Source: Helianthus annuus
Taxonomy: Eukaryota > Streptophyta > Magnoliopsida > Asterales > Asteraceae
Reading direction: 5' to 3'
DNA length: 64,000 nt
Assembly (NCBI RefSeq): GCF_002127325.2
Contig: NC_035437.2
Coordinates: 117,141,363-117,205,362 of the forward strand
Shown: piece after piece, positions 12,160 to 23,021 of the stretch
Layout: every line of letters starts with the position of its first letter
Position numbering within the stretch: the first letter of the stretch is position 1
The notes under the pieces: model-generated
The model's input: only the letters and a program-made list of their open reading frames with translations
Databases searched by the model: none
What the model was told of the DNA's origin: nothing
Position numbers and translations under genes: made by a program

Positions 12160-12804
12160 TTAATCATGACTTTCAAACATAGCATGTTCACGATCACGGG
12201 TCTCAAATGTAGGCACATGGCCCTTACAGTCATCCAAAGAGTTAAATTTAGGCACACGACCATTACAGTCATTAGTCCTAGTTAAATTATTACATTCATC
12301 CTGAATATTATTTTTCTTAGAACAGTTCCAGGGGAACCAGTTAACGGTGGAATAACTGTCGCCTGAATAACCTATTCCTATTTTTGAACTGCCGCAGTCT
12401 CCATCCTCATCGCACACATCTTCTTTACACACAATTAGATCTGCATTAATTTTAGGAATGTTAGCGGTTGTTTCGTTTTTAAAAGAATCATTTTGTTCTA
12501 TAAAGGCCTTTTCATCAATGAAATCATTATCGGGATGAGGAGTTGGCATAGGCACATAGTTTTTGCTGTGTGGTGGAAAGAAAAGTTTTCTTTCATTTCC
12601 TTGCCTATCCTTATACCCGATCCCATCTTTTACATACGTCGGTCGTTGGCAGTTTTTTATGTCAGTAAAGGCCTTTTGACTGACATTCCATTTGTCTATA
12701 ATAATTTGTAATTTATTATTTTCGTTGAAAGCTTTTTCTAGTCTATCTGTTAGATCATTGATAATAAAATCTTTTCTAAAAACACATTCTTTTAGAGTTT
12801 GCAT
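12160..12804 (-). pseudogene. gag: Gag middle region (element F), in frame after one stop
   Basis: Begins immediately after the TAA that ends the main gag frame and is in the same frame, so it is the rest of gag cut off by one nonsense codon. The first 60 residues look helical (DLTDRLEKAFNENNKLQIIIDKW). Then comes a basic-aromatic block (RKLFFPPHSKNYVPMP) and a Cys- and Asp-rich tail. No enzyme motif. It leads into the second zinc-knuckle fragment after another break. Confidence 0.75.
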
Positions 12805-14586
12805 TTAAGCTAAAGTTGAATTCAACTTTCTCTGATATGCGGCCTCGTTCTGTTTAAGTTCTTTATTAAATTTTAAAGCTTTGTCTTTTTGCCTCTCAAA
12901 TTCTAGATTAAGAAATTTATAGTGTGCCACGACGTCAACGCATGCTGGTGTGCATAACTTTACTTTAAAGTTATGTGGAATGCTATTTACCAAGTTTTTG
13001 TTAGCCTTTTCCTTTGAGGATTCAGTTTTCATTGCTGCTGCTGAGACTTTTCCCTTTTCTTTCTTCTCATCAGATGACTCCTTAGGAACTTGCTCTTTGG
13101 GTTTTTCAGCTTCTTCATGATTCTTTTCTTTCTCAGGCTCTGGGGAGGTGAGAATGCTTTTCAGACCCTTGTCAGCAATGTTGTCCCCTTTTGGGATTCC
13201 AGCAGCCTGTTTCTCAACCTGTTTTGATGACGACCCGCTTGAGATCTTTGCCATGAGTGCTTTGTTGACTTGTTCCTTGGCTTCAGCAATTTCTTCACCC
13301 CAATCATAGTCTTCAACTACTAGAGTTTTTGGTGTATTGGGAGCAGCATTGTTCTTGTTCTCTTCAATAGCAATTTGTTTTATAGTAGGAGCAGCTTCAG
13401 TGTTTCCCTCCTTCAACAAAGGACACTCTCGCTTGAAGTGACCCAAACTCTTGCAATTGTAACATCTCAGCTTGGATTTGTCAAAACCAGCTTTTCCAAG
13501 ACCTAGACGTTTCCCAGTCTTATCCTGAAACTTCTTCAACCTTAAAGTAATCATAGCCATCTGCCACTTCAAATCCATCTCCTCCATGTCATCTGGATCA
13601 ACCTGATACACGTCTTTAGTAGTGAGCATCTCCTTCTTGAGTTCTCCTGACATTAAAGCTTCATAGCTACTCAGAAACATGTTAAAAAGTGCTACATGTT
13701 CAGTTGACACTTTCAAAGCTTGAGTATCACCAACCACAACAGCCTTATCACTGGATTGTGGATCCTTTGATACGCTTGCGGAAACGTTAAAGTAGGACAT
13801 TTCGGAAGCTTGTTGACCGGTGCCTCCTGAAGCAAGAAATTCCAAATTCTTTAGCCCAGTAGAAGTCTGAGCTGACTTTTGGGAGTAATCGGCCGTATTC
13901 ATTTTGCGTTTGATGACGTCCATTTCAAAAGCCTTCAGAGTGTTGATTAAATCAGACAGAGTGACAGGATTTAGGTTATTGATGAAATCCCTTTTTATCG
14001 TCATGCATTGAAGGCTCCATTCCTTTGGAAGCGAGTCCAGAAGCTTCTTTATGGCAGCACGATTTGTGACAGGATTTCCTGCCTTCTTCATCTTGGTCAT
14101 CATATTCAGAAAGCGACTAATATAATCGGAAAGACTTTCTCCATGAATCCCACCAAACATGTCGTATTGCTTCTGCACCATGTCTCTTTTGCTCTCAATC
14201 AGCTCTTTATTTCCCTCGTAGTGTTCGATCAACGCGTGCCAGAGTTCATTAGCAGTTCTGTATTCTTCAAACATGTTACAGTCATCAGTTGACAAAGCCA
14301 TGGTTAAGGCAACATGTGCACGATGGTCGCGTTGGATAAGGGCTTTGTCTTCATCGGTGAAAGTTGTTGGGTCGTTATTGATTATCACATCTCCTTGAAC
14401 TACCGTTGGAACGTGGGGTCCAGCGATGACAGAAAGCCATAGATTGTAGTCAGTGAATTCGAAGAATGACTTGATTCGATTCTTCCAAGTACCGAAATCT
14501 TCTGCTTCTTTCAACTTTGGTGGTCTTGTGGTGGTTCCGGTCTCAAGTTCAGCTTGGGCGATTGGACTTAGTTGATTCGCCGACAT
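12805..14586 (-). CDS. gag: Sirevirus gag, capsid and first zinc knuckle (element F)
   Basis: 593 codons from the ATG at 14586 to a TAA at 12805. Residues about 1-230 are copia gag (UBN2-like): PPKLKEAEDFGTWKNRIKSF, then a HALIEHYEG block and KLLDSLPKEW. A zinc knuckle CYNCKSLGHFKREC lies near residue 375, preceded by GFDKSKLR, the same lead-in seen in the gag of A and G. The C-terminal 150 residues are Lys/Glu rich and probably coiled coil. Role: particle formation and RNA packaging in the cytoplasm. It is the longest intact piece of F. The start is supported by a leader without coding potential upstream. Whether it is expressed is doubtful because the 5' LTR is gone. Confidence 0.85.
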   Translation of the reverse strand: MSANQLSPIAQAELETGTTTRPPKLKEAEDFGTWKNRIKSFFEFTDYNLWLSVIAGPHVPTVVQGDVIINNDPTTFTDEDKALIQRDHRAHVALTMALSTDDCNMFEEYRTANELWHALIEHYEGNKELIESKRDMVQKQYDMFGGIHGESLSDYISRFLNMMTKMKKAGNPVTNRAAIKKLLDSLPKEWSLQCMTIKRDFINNLNPVTLSDLINTLKAFEMDVIKRKMNTADYSQKSAQTSTGLKNLEFLASGGTGQQASEMSYFNVSASVSKDPQSSDKAVVVGDTQALKVSTEHVALFNMFLSSYEALMSGELKKEMLTTKDVYQVDPDDMEEMDLKWQMAMITLRLKKFQDKTGKRLGLGKAGFDKSKLRCYNCKSLGHFKRECPLLKEGNTEAAPTIKQIAIEENKNNAAPNTPKTLVVEDYDWGEEIAEAKEQVNKALMAKISSGSSSKQVEKQAAGIPKGDNIADKGLKSILTSPEPEKEKNHEEAEKPKEQVPKESSDEKKEKGKVSAAAMKTESSKEKANKNLVNSIPHNFKVKLCTPACVDVVAHYKFLNLEFERQKDKALKFNKELKQNEAAYQRKLNSTLA

Positions 14587-14647
14587 CTTGACTTGTTTTT
14601 GACTTAAGAAAGCTGATCAGAGGTTAAATTCGCTGACAGACTGATGT

Positions 14648-14742
14648 TTGAGCAACTTCGCCGGTAATGATGTTAACTTCGCCGGACAGTGCATAGATAT
14701 TTGAGCAACTTCGCCGGTAATGATGTTAACTTCGCCGGACAG
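14648..14742 (-). repeat. Leader array and 53-bp-period duplication (element F)
   Basis: A 42-bp block (14648-14689) is repeated at 14701-14742 with an 11-bp spacer. Each block contains two copies of cttcgccgg. The same TTCGCCGG-type motif is abundant at 5990-6300, tying leader and LTR together. Confidence 0.9.
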
Positions 14743-14762
14743 AAAGCCATAGATTGTAGTCA
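14738..14762. other. Filler-like 25-bp copy of gag sequence at the F/E junction
   Basis: The 25 bases at 14738-14762 are identical to 14428-14452 inside the F gag, about 310 bp away, and sit exactly where the F leader meets the E LTR. The expected F 5' LTR and PBS, and the left target duplication of E, are absent. This fits a deletion repaired with templated filler DNA (inference). Confidence 0.8.
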
Positions 14763-17700
14763 CACACTGACTTCTGCGAAAGCGTGTTTATGGGGTGACT
14801 TTCTTAATATCATTGCATTCAATCATAACATCAACTATATGATAAAACCATAGATTTGTCATCCATTAAATGAGTTTGAAACATAACAACATTGTTTAAA
14901 ACGTAGACTTCAAATTCAAGTTTTACCAACCTTACAAATTGTTTATGAGTTCACTATGGACTCGTAAAAAGATATTAGATGTAACTAGGGTTTGGAAGAC
15001 GTGTCTCGTCTAGGAATAAGACACCCTGACCAAACCCAAAGACCATGGATGACAACTTTTATTCACAACGTGACTTAAACTCCAACGCCCGCCAGATACA
15101 TACTTAGTTTCCTGAAATACATGTAGCTTGAAAACATCAACAAAAGTTTTGCGAGTTCATGTGTTTAGAAGGTGTGTACGAATAAACCTTAAAAACCTTT
15201 GTATGTATGTATGCACTTGTAAACTGGTATATAGCAACAAGAAAAAAAAACAGATCAATTAATGTATAGCTAATATTAATATAAGTGACATGGCATAGGA
15301 AGCACTCAAACTTGTATGCGTATTTCGTACCGGCCCCTCCGGCGGAACGACATAGTCACCACATGCGGCCAAATCGTAGGCCCATGGGTGGGGCTCGCAA
15401 CACCCAATAGATCTATCACTCATGCCCATCGGTCCTTATACAAGGATTAATGGTCTTAAGCTAATGGCCTACCCATTCACGTGATCTAGCAGTACCTTTC
15501 CTTAGCTAATCATACCATGGTAATTGTTTGTAAGCAGTATGTAACATGTATTTCACCCCCGAAGTTATAAAACTGAAAACAGTTAAAAGAAAGGGGGACA
15601 TGAACTCACAGTTTTGCGTTCCTTGTATCCGATGTAACTCAAATCTTCCTCTAGAGCGCACAACTACCTACATGCGTACTACGGTCTGTTAGACGAGCAG
15701 GTTGTGCCCTGTCTTAGTATTGATTAGTGCCCTTGTGTTAAGTATTCCAAGTATATAATTATTTGTTAAAATAATAATTATCTTAGCTTTAAATAAAATT
15801 TAATTTTGGAATAATCGCTAAACAATATTTTGTAACAATACTTCTCAAGTATTTATATTCGTATTTCCTTCCCAACGATGGGGGGGTATCACATACATGT
15901 ATTTTCGTATTCTTGTATTTGTATATCTCGCCATGTATTGGCATCGTATTCAGGTGTGTACGTATTTCCTTAATAAACGTCCAATATATATTTCCAAAAC
16001 AATGTATTTTCAAGTCTCACTTTAGAAAATATATAACTCATTTTGTCCAAAAATAATGTATTTCAAGAAAATATATATTTTTCTTATAAATCATATATCT
16101 TCCAAATATTCTAAGAAAATATATTTTTACTTCCCAAAAATAATATATTTTCTTCTTTTCGAAAATATAATATAACTTGGTAATATTTACAAAAATCATA
16201 TTTTCATTTCTTGTATCCAAAATATTATTTACCAAAAATATATTTATAACGGTATTTTCCCGAATATTTTGTAAGTTACGTTCTTTCGTTAGTTCGGTTT
16301 CGCAATATTATGTGTGTAACTTATATATTTTTATTCCATGAGATTCTGGTAATATTGGATTGTAAATTCTTGGTATTTTGTCAAGTTATATTATTTTAAC
16401 CCTAAAATAATATATCTACTACACAAAGCATAAAAATATTCACACACATCATGTCTTTAGGGTAAATATATATTCTAAATACATATTTATCCATTTTTTT
16501 TATAAAAACCAACCTCTGATACTTGTATTTTTGTAACAAAATCTATGGCAATGTTTATATTAAAAACCCTAGTTAAAACACACTTGTAAATATTTTTTAG
16601 AATTTTTTTTTTCTAAGTGCTTATATTTTTAGAAAATTTTGCCATAGTTTCCCCTAAAAATGGAGGTGTCCACGCTATCAAAGCATATCATTTTCTTTTC
16701 AAAAATCATCACAAACAATCAACAATCAATCTACACTTACCAAGTGCTAAAACGATGCTATTTACATAGTAATCATGTACTTGAACTTTCATAAAAACTT
16801 GTAGTAACTTGGTAGTGTTTTTAGTAGGTTTAGTTACCCTTTAAAGTGTGTTTACTTCTTTAAAAATCTCATTCTTAAAGGATTTAGGTGTTTACAACTT
16901 ACTAGATGATTTTTTCAAAAATCATTCTCTTGAATTTTTCTTGTAAACAATGTATTCTTATACTTGTTTCACCACTAGAAACATGGTTAGTTTTCTTTAA
17001 AAACAATGTTTTTGTAAATCTTGTGATTTAACTTGGTTTCTTTGGAAAACTATTTTTGTAATCATCCACCTTTATGTCTAGTAAACATGTTATATGCTTC
17101 ATTATTCACAAAATCATTTTCATTTTTCAAGTTCATGAAAACATAAAGCATGATGATCTTGGTCTTTCACAAGATCACAACCTTAACTTACTAGATCATG
17201 TGTTAAATCATAATCTAGTAGGTTTCATATGATGTCTAACATCATAAACACAAATAATCAATCATCAAGAAACAAAACAACACTAAACAACATGATTTCT
17301 TTAAGATTTCTTATAGCTTTATGCTTATGTTCATGATTCATCTTCAAGTTTATTAGTGTTCTTCATAATAATCAACATGAATCTTCTTTTAACCACTAAT
17401 ATAAGATGAACAATGGAGTGTATGAAGTTCTTACCACTAGCTCAAGGCTAGGGATGATTCAAGAGGAGAAAACAAGTGGATAAAAGCACTAGAGAGAGGT
17501 CCTTCAACTTTCAAGGGCACCAAGCTTCCTTGTATGGTGGTGGTGGTGCTTGTTTGTGGTCGTGAGGTGGGAAGAAGAAAGGAGGAAGAAGGTGTGTGTG
17601 AAGGGTGTAAGAATGAGAGTTCAAGATATCTTATAACCATGTTTGTGCAATTGCCCATTGGATAACATGTCTTGTAAGTACATAACAAGATCTTCCACTA

Positions 17701-18543
17701 AATCAAAATGAATCAAAGAAAGATTTAAGGAAATCTTGTAAGATCATGGGGTGGGGCCACATCCTTGGTGACCGTCCACCATAATGGGGGGGGGGTCTTG
17801 GTTGTTGTTTAATGATAAGTTGGGTGATTTAGTTAGAAGTTAAGTGTATTAGTTAGTGTTTATATATATGACATGTTATATAGTGTGTTAGGGTGTTCGG
17901 GTATCATAACTAGCTCAGAAACATTAAAACAATGTCTCTAGTATAATTTTGGTGTTTCGGGTAGTGTCCGGTTGTTCGGTTAGATACTGGTTCGTTAAAG
18001 TGTCAAACTAGTCCGTTTAGTGTTCTTTATGTACCCCTTTGTGACACTTTTAATTTTCGACACTTAGGAAAGCATTCAGGACCATTTAGTCATGTTTTTG
18101 CATGTTACTAGTTTTTTAAAAAGCTGATTTTTGCTGAATTATGCAGAATTCTGTAATTTGGGTGAGTTTTAGGCACTTTCCGGCACTTTATCTATCATTT
18201 AGAAAAGCAGTTTTGTGGTCCTTACCTCCATACATACTATACTAGTGTAGAACTTGGTTTCTGGCTCATACTGGGTCTCAAAACAACGTCTGCCTACGGT
18301 ACTGAACCCCGTCAGCATATTTCTGATTTATCCGTTAACTGTGCTAACTGGCTTTGTGCATCGTTTATGTCACTAAAGTTTGTATGTAAAAATGAGGTGA
18401 CAGCATGAAATGTGATGAACATGTAAGCATAATGCGGTAATCAGAAAGCAGTTCAAGTCATAAATTGTAAATCAGCACAGTCATTAAGCACTAATCATCA
18501 ATTAATAATTGTACGGATGCATGCAAATTTGACAGTTGTCACA
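14763..18543 (-). repeat. 3' LTR of element E
   Basis: About 3.78 kb, collinear with 29191-31689 plus 34977-36333. It ends at 18543 with gttgtcaca, followed by the PPT. At 16680-18543 it is also recognisably related to the D LTR (36334-42105). No coding potential beyond chance ORFs. The outermost few bases on the left differ from the other LTR and are lost or altered at the junction with F. Confidence 0.9.
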
Positions 18544-18556
18544 TTCTCCCCCTGTT
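18544..18556 (-). promoter_or_regulatory. Polypurine tract of element E
   Basis: Minus strand reads AACAGGGGGAGAA immediately before TGTGACAACTGTC, the LTR start. It marks the plus-strand primer site. Just beyond it lies the aatttcgtcctcgaaattt block, also seen next to the D PPT. Confidence 0.88.
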
Positions 18557-20390
18557 AAGAAAATTTCGTCCTCGAAATTTGTACTATCTTAACTTCTTAG
18601 GGTTACATTATGCGTGTATGTTTATGAATAATACTGAGATAGATAATCACAAGGTCGAGTCAATCTCTATTCTCAGGAGGTGAATCCAAGGATATATATT
18701 ACAACAACAAGAATCCAATGGTTAAAAGGTATGTGTTCTAGCAATTGATGTCAAAGGACACGAGATGTATAGATGTATAATCTAGTGTAGCTTAGTTAAC
18801 AGGGGTGCAACAAAGGAGTTTTGACCAGTGGATTTTCAAACAATTGGTCATAGTATATAAACGAGCTTTCATAAACCATAGCATCCGCTATATGAACTCA
18901 AAATCAACAACTTGAATATGAAAATGATGTCAACTTTCGAATAAATAAATGGTAAGGATTAGTATGTTGACATTCTTGAATTGCGAAAATACACCGAATG
19001 GAATACAAGCGAATCTGGTGTATTATTGTCTTAGTTCGTAGTTGCATTCAGAATGTTTAAATGACAAGTCAAACAAAAGCATGTGTAGTTTTGTGTGAGA
19101 CGGCTGACCATGATTAGCACAAGCTACAAGTTAGTATCGACACCACAAGGTGTCGTAATGACATAATTTAATGATAGTGGTAATTGAACAAATTCACCGT
19201 GTTTGAAATCAAATGAAAGTGTACTGAGACAATCTGAAGATTTGATTTACACAATGTCATTGAGTTTTCAATTGAACACGGAACATCAAGGTACTACTGT
19301 TTCCGATTGAAGATGGAAAATAATAAACACTACAAGATATTCAATTTATAACGAAAGAATCGTTAGGAGGTACACCGTGCTATGAAATGAATCTATGTAC
19401 CATTGCCTTAACACACAACTATGTTGAGACCGCTTTAATTGTGATAAACAAGACGAATTTTAGAGCAAGGTAATGAATAAACGATTAAATCCGTGTATGA
19501 AGTGAGTACCCAAATCAGCACAAGCTTCAATTGTAAAAGTATCACCGTAAGGTATCGAAACCAACAAACAATTTAGTGGAGTCGTAGGCCAATCAAGTTA
19601 ACTACGACTCGAAACAAAAGAACCTTTGCAGAAATATTTGAATATGATGCTCTCAATACATCATATGGCGTCTTAAATTGAATATGCGAAATGGATAAGT
19701 TCAAGCAATTGAACTTGGTTTCAGTGTAACCCGACAATAAACATATGTATCAGCAAGGGAATCTCGGCATGGTTACAAAGATAAACCATGAATGTAACTT
19801 GGAATAAAAGAAGTTTCAAGAAAGTGTGTTGACTTGATAGCAAAAGAGCCAACAATTACAATATTGTAGGTTATTCGAATCATAAACCAATAGTTAGTTT
19901 TAGCATAATAACAGTTGAGCCTTGACGAAGCGCTTATTCGAAACGGAACCGTATGCATAATCAATGGTTCATGCATAACATATGAACTTCCAAGAAATGA
20001 AATGATGAGTATTTGCTAAGTGAAGAAATGACTAAGTACCGAAGCAAATGTGTGTTCGCTCTCAGCGAAGAAAATTAACGCGATGCAACTACCATTAAGG
20101 GGAGTAGAGATGCAAACATCTACTCACTGGAAGCAAAAGTGAAGATTTTAACAAAAGAAATTTGAGTACATTTTGCTTGGATAACTGAAATAGCATTTAT
20201 GTCAGGATAATGAGGTTTGCTTGAGTTAACAGGTGTGGTTCCTAGGCAACCTTTACGAGTTTGGACCTGGGTTCCAAAAGGTCCTAAGTACATGTTTTCT
20301 AGATTAACAAGGTTTTGTATATTGTGTAAAACTATTTTGTGTATCTTGTAGGAAACACCATCTTTGTGTACGTTTAAAACAAGTTATAGT
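18557..20390 (-). other. Noncoding 3' part of element E
   Basis: About 1.8 kb with no ORF of note and no RT, RNase H or integrase motif. Short phrases recur (an aagcttcaattgtaaaagtatcaccgtaagg-type phrase near 19530 and a diverged one near 19120). It stands where the rest of pol should be, so it is either replacement sequence or extremely decayed pol. I cannot tell which. Confidence 0.6.
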
Positions 20391-20991
20391 CCCACAATTT
20401 CCCCGGTATACCTTCTTCCTGAATTCATAGCTAATGACACTCGATCATCAACCAGTCGTGAAATAGTAGTTGGATCCTCATAGTTAGTTAGATAAGTACT
20501 TCGTTAATCCTTAGCAAGAGTCACCGACTCTTTTTGGTTAGCTCGTTCAGCTCCTGGTAGTTTGATGTTCGTACGAAAGCTATCGTCCTTCCTCTTGACG
20601 AGCAAAACTGGGGTTACCCAAGCGGGAAACTTGGTCTCTTAGCTTCCTTCTCTATCAACTACTGAAGTTACACTGACAATCCTTGCGTCTCCGAAGGTGT
20701 AAGTCGCAACGGTGCATTGACTATAGGCGCGGCGCCTGGAATTAAATCGATGCGAAATCCGACTTGTCGTTGAGGAGGTAATTCTGGCAAGTCTTCGGGG
20801 AAGTATTCAGGATATTCCCTTGTCACAGGGATATCTTCGAGTTTTGGTTCTTCGGTTCCCTTGTCCACGACATGTGCCCAGAAGACAACACATCCATTAC
20901 GCAACGACTTTCGTGCCTTTAAGCAATTTGGAAGCTGTAGGGGCACATTCTGCTTACCGCCATGAATCATGATTGTTTCTTCATTTGCCAT
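20391..20991 (-). pseudogene. pol: Gypsy protease-RT linker and RT start (element E)
   Basis: The frame from 20991 gives an end-of-protease segment, then the linker typical of Tekay elements (EDIPVTREYPEYFPEDLPELPPQRQV) and IPGAAPIVNAPLRL leading to RT. Below 20668 the RT start can be followed in broken frames for about 80 residues (a KRPSF block and an RINEVL block standing for the usual RINDLF) and then disappears before the catalytic FIDD. The element therefore cannot make its own RT. The same linker in D lies at 63838-64000. Confidence 0.8.
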
Positions 20992-21129
20992 CGGGGTGCG
21001 GGTAATAATCTCCGCTTAATTGCTCGACAACTAATCCATCCCAATTACCACGTCGAAGCTTCCCTTAAGCTAGTTCTATCGAATACTGGATATCTATCTT
21101 ACTTACTACTAAACAAGTATATTCTGAAG

Positions 21130-21972
21130 CTAAAATTTGACAACACTGTCAAATAGCACACACATAACATTGACTACTATGAGACGTACCGATGGTCTTG
21201 TTTGGATCCTAGCGTGCTTCCCTACTCTGGTGCTAGACATTCTTCCCACGATCATGTTTAATCTCCTGTGGGCAATCCTTCCTAAAGTGCCCCATGTCAC
21301 CTCAGTTACAACACCCTTGACCTCTCTTTCCACGTTTCGTCTCATGCTAACACGTCTCCTTGCAGTGCCCCACTTTGCCACAGTTGTCAAACTTTCCATT
21401 TTTACATCACCCGGTATGATGGCGTCGACACTTTTCACATTTAGGTAGTTCACCCATGTACTCTTTTCCCTTTTTGGCCTTGTTGTTGTTATTCGCCTGA
21501 ATACCCTGCTTGAAGTTTCCGAACTTTCTCTTGTTATCTCCAGATGACTCCACATGAGTCTCCTTTTTCTCCTCAGAGGTTGAAAATCTTCCTAGTCTAA
21601 TCGCCTCTTCAGTGAGCGCCACACTCAAGTCAATAGCTGCGGTAATTGTTGGAGGTTTAGTTGTTGTCACCAGGCTTAGAATTTGAGGTGCCAATCCCTG
21701 GATGAAACATTCGATCTTTTTAAATTCTGGTTCTACCATGTAGGGGACAACACGCGACAGAACATGGAATTTCTCCACGTACTCAGCTATCTTTGGACCT
21801 TCCATCTTCAAGTTCTAGAACTCAGTTTCCAACTTCTGGATTTCTGTTCTCGAACAGTACTTCTTATGCATTAGTCCTTTCAGTTCATCCCATGTCAAAG
21901 CATACGCAGCAGTCTCGCCCAACGTCTGAACCTGGAGGTTCCACCATGACAGAGCCCCATCTTGAAGTAATC
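21130..21972 (-). pseudogene. gag: Gypsy gag, C-terminal two thirds (element E)
   Basis: Retrotransposon gag motif around 21812-21600 (EYVEKFHVLSRVVPYMVEP, then IECFIQGLAPQI), typical of Ty3/gypsy capsid. Below it the zinc-binding part starts as CEKCRRHHTG near 21410 and continues in other frames to about 21130. Stops and frameshifts interrupt it. The N-terminal third lies beyond the inserted element G at 26515-26816. Confidence 0.85.
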
Positions 21973-22394
21973 TGTTAGTGCATTACGTCTATTGACTACG
22001 TCTTGTATCATGTAATAGGATAGGTTAGGATATTCAGTGCACGAGGTTCGAGAATCATAGTTTAGTGGATAAAGTGTTGATTCCGCTTGAAAGTGCAAGA
22101 AGTCAGTTCAAGCGAAATCAGAAACTTCTGATTCCGCTTGAAAGAACTTCATGCTGTTTCGAGCGGAATCCCACTCCTATATATAGTGCACTTTTCAATT
22201 TCATTTGTGACGACTTCTGGATTTGTTACGAAGTGTTGCCAAAATTTGTTCAAGTTGTAAAAAGTGTTATTATCAATATAAGTGACAGATTTAATAGTAT
22301 CAAGCTGTTTCCACGTCCGTTTCATTGATTCCGCCTTTGATTCGGATATAAAGCTCTTCTGAACGACTCAGTCGGGTCCTACAACGATCCTACA
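21973..22394 (+). repeat. 5' LTR of element G
   Basis: Starts TGTTAGTGCATTACG, ends CGATCCTACA. A TATA box CCTATATATAG lies at 22176-22188. About 17 differences from the other LTR by eye (about 4%). Contains the family motif ATTCCGCTTGAAA and its inverse. Confidence 0.9.
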
Positions 22395-22396
22395 AG

Positions 22397-22408
22397 TGGT
22401 ATCAGAGC
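22397..22408 (+). promoter_or_regulatory. Primer binding site of element G
   Basis: TGGTATCAGAGC two bases after the LTR end, complementary to the tRNA-Met 3' end. Confidence 0.92.
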
Positions 22409-22562
22409 ACAGGAAGAAGAGTTTAGCTTGATATCATCTTTATTCTGACTTCTACACCTTTTTTTTCAATCTGGACAAGTTCCAACGGTCAAAATGGAAT
22501 GAAACTTTCACCGAATGTGCATAACAGTATAATAACAAAGCCTTGAAAATTGGACAAAAACC

Positions 22563-22905
22563 GGATTCCACTTGAACGAACACTTTTAGTTCCGCTTGAA
22601 AATGTCAACAGATTCCGCTTCAAATGACTATTTCGCTCGAAATTAGCAGTTGATTCCGCTCGAGTCCGCTATTCCGCTTGCGGGATTGATCTGATTTCGC
22701 TTCAAATTAACATCCTATAGATTCCGCTCGAAAACAAAGTACTGATTTCGCTCCAAATTGTTATTCAATTGATTCCGCTTGAAGTGGAGATCTGTTTCCG
22801 CTCGAATTGTCATTCAAGTGATTTCGCTTGAAGTGTGTAGTTCTGATTTCGCTCCAAAGTGCAAGTCTGTGATTTCGCTTGAGTTCTTATTCCGCTTGAA
22901 AAGTG
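22563..22905 (+). repeat. Leader array of ATTCCGCTTGAA / TTTCGCTCGAA motifs (element G)
   Basis: About 15 copies in 340 bp of the form gATTYCGCTYSAA, every 18-30 bases, in the noncoding leader between PBS and gag ATG. The same motif occurs in direct and inverted form in both LTRs (for example 22076-22166). Confidence 0.88.
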
Positions 22906-23021
22906 GATTTTCAGGATATTTCACGTCGATCGAGTGTCAGTTTGTTTCAGGATATTTGATATTGTTTGTACTGATTGTGTTCGTTTGATTATCTGTTCAG
23001 GTAATTCAAGAGGTTCACATC

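Larger units (their letters stand above)
5778..14762 (-). mobile_element. Element F: Sirevirus copia element, full coding order but decayed
   Basis: Minus-strand order from 14586 downward: gag, second zinc-knuckle domain, protease, GAG-pre-integrase, integrase, RT, RNase H, 3' noncoding region, probable 3' LTR remains. This is the Ty1/copia order. The large gag extension, the RT flavour and the 3' region with an AGGGGGA tract fit the Sirevirus (SIRE/Maximus) lineage. The 5' LTR and PBS are missing; the leader ends abruptly at 14762 against element E. The exact 3' LTR limits are unknown, so the left boundary given is only the edge of element A. Confidence 0.8.

Noticed and set aside
12800..12810. 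Programmed readthrough of the single TAA between the two F gag frames
   Set aside because: The same element has several other stops and frameshifts, and other gags here are continuous at this point, so a plain nonsense mutation is simpler.
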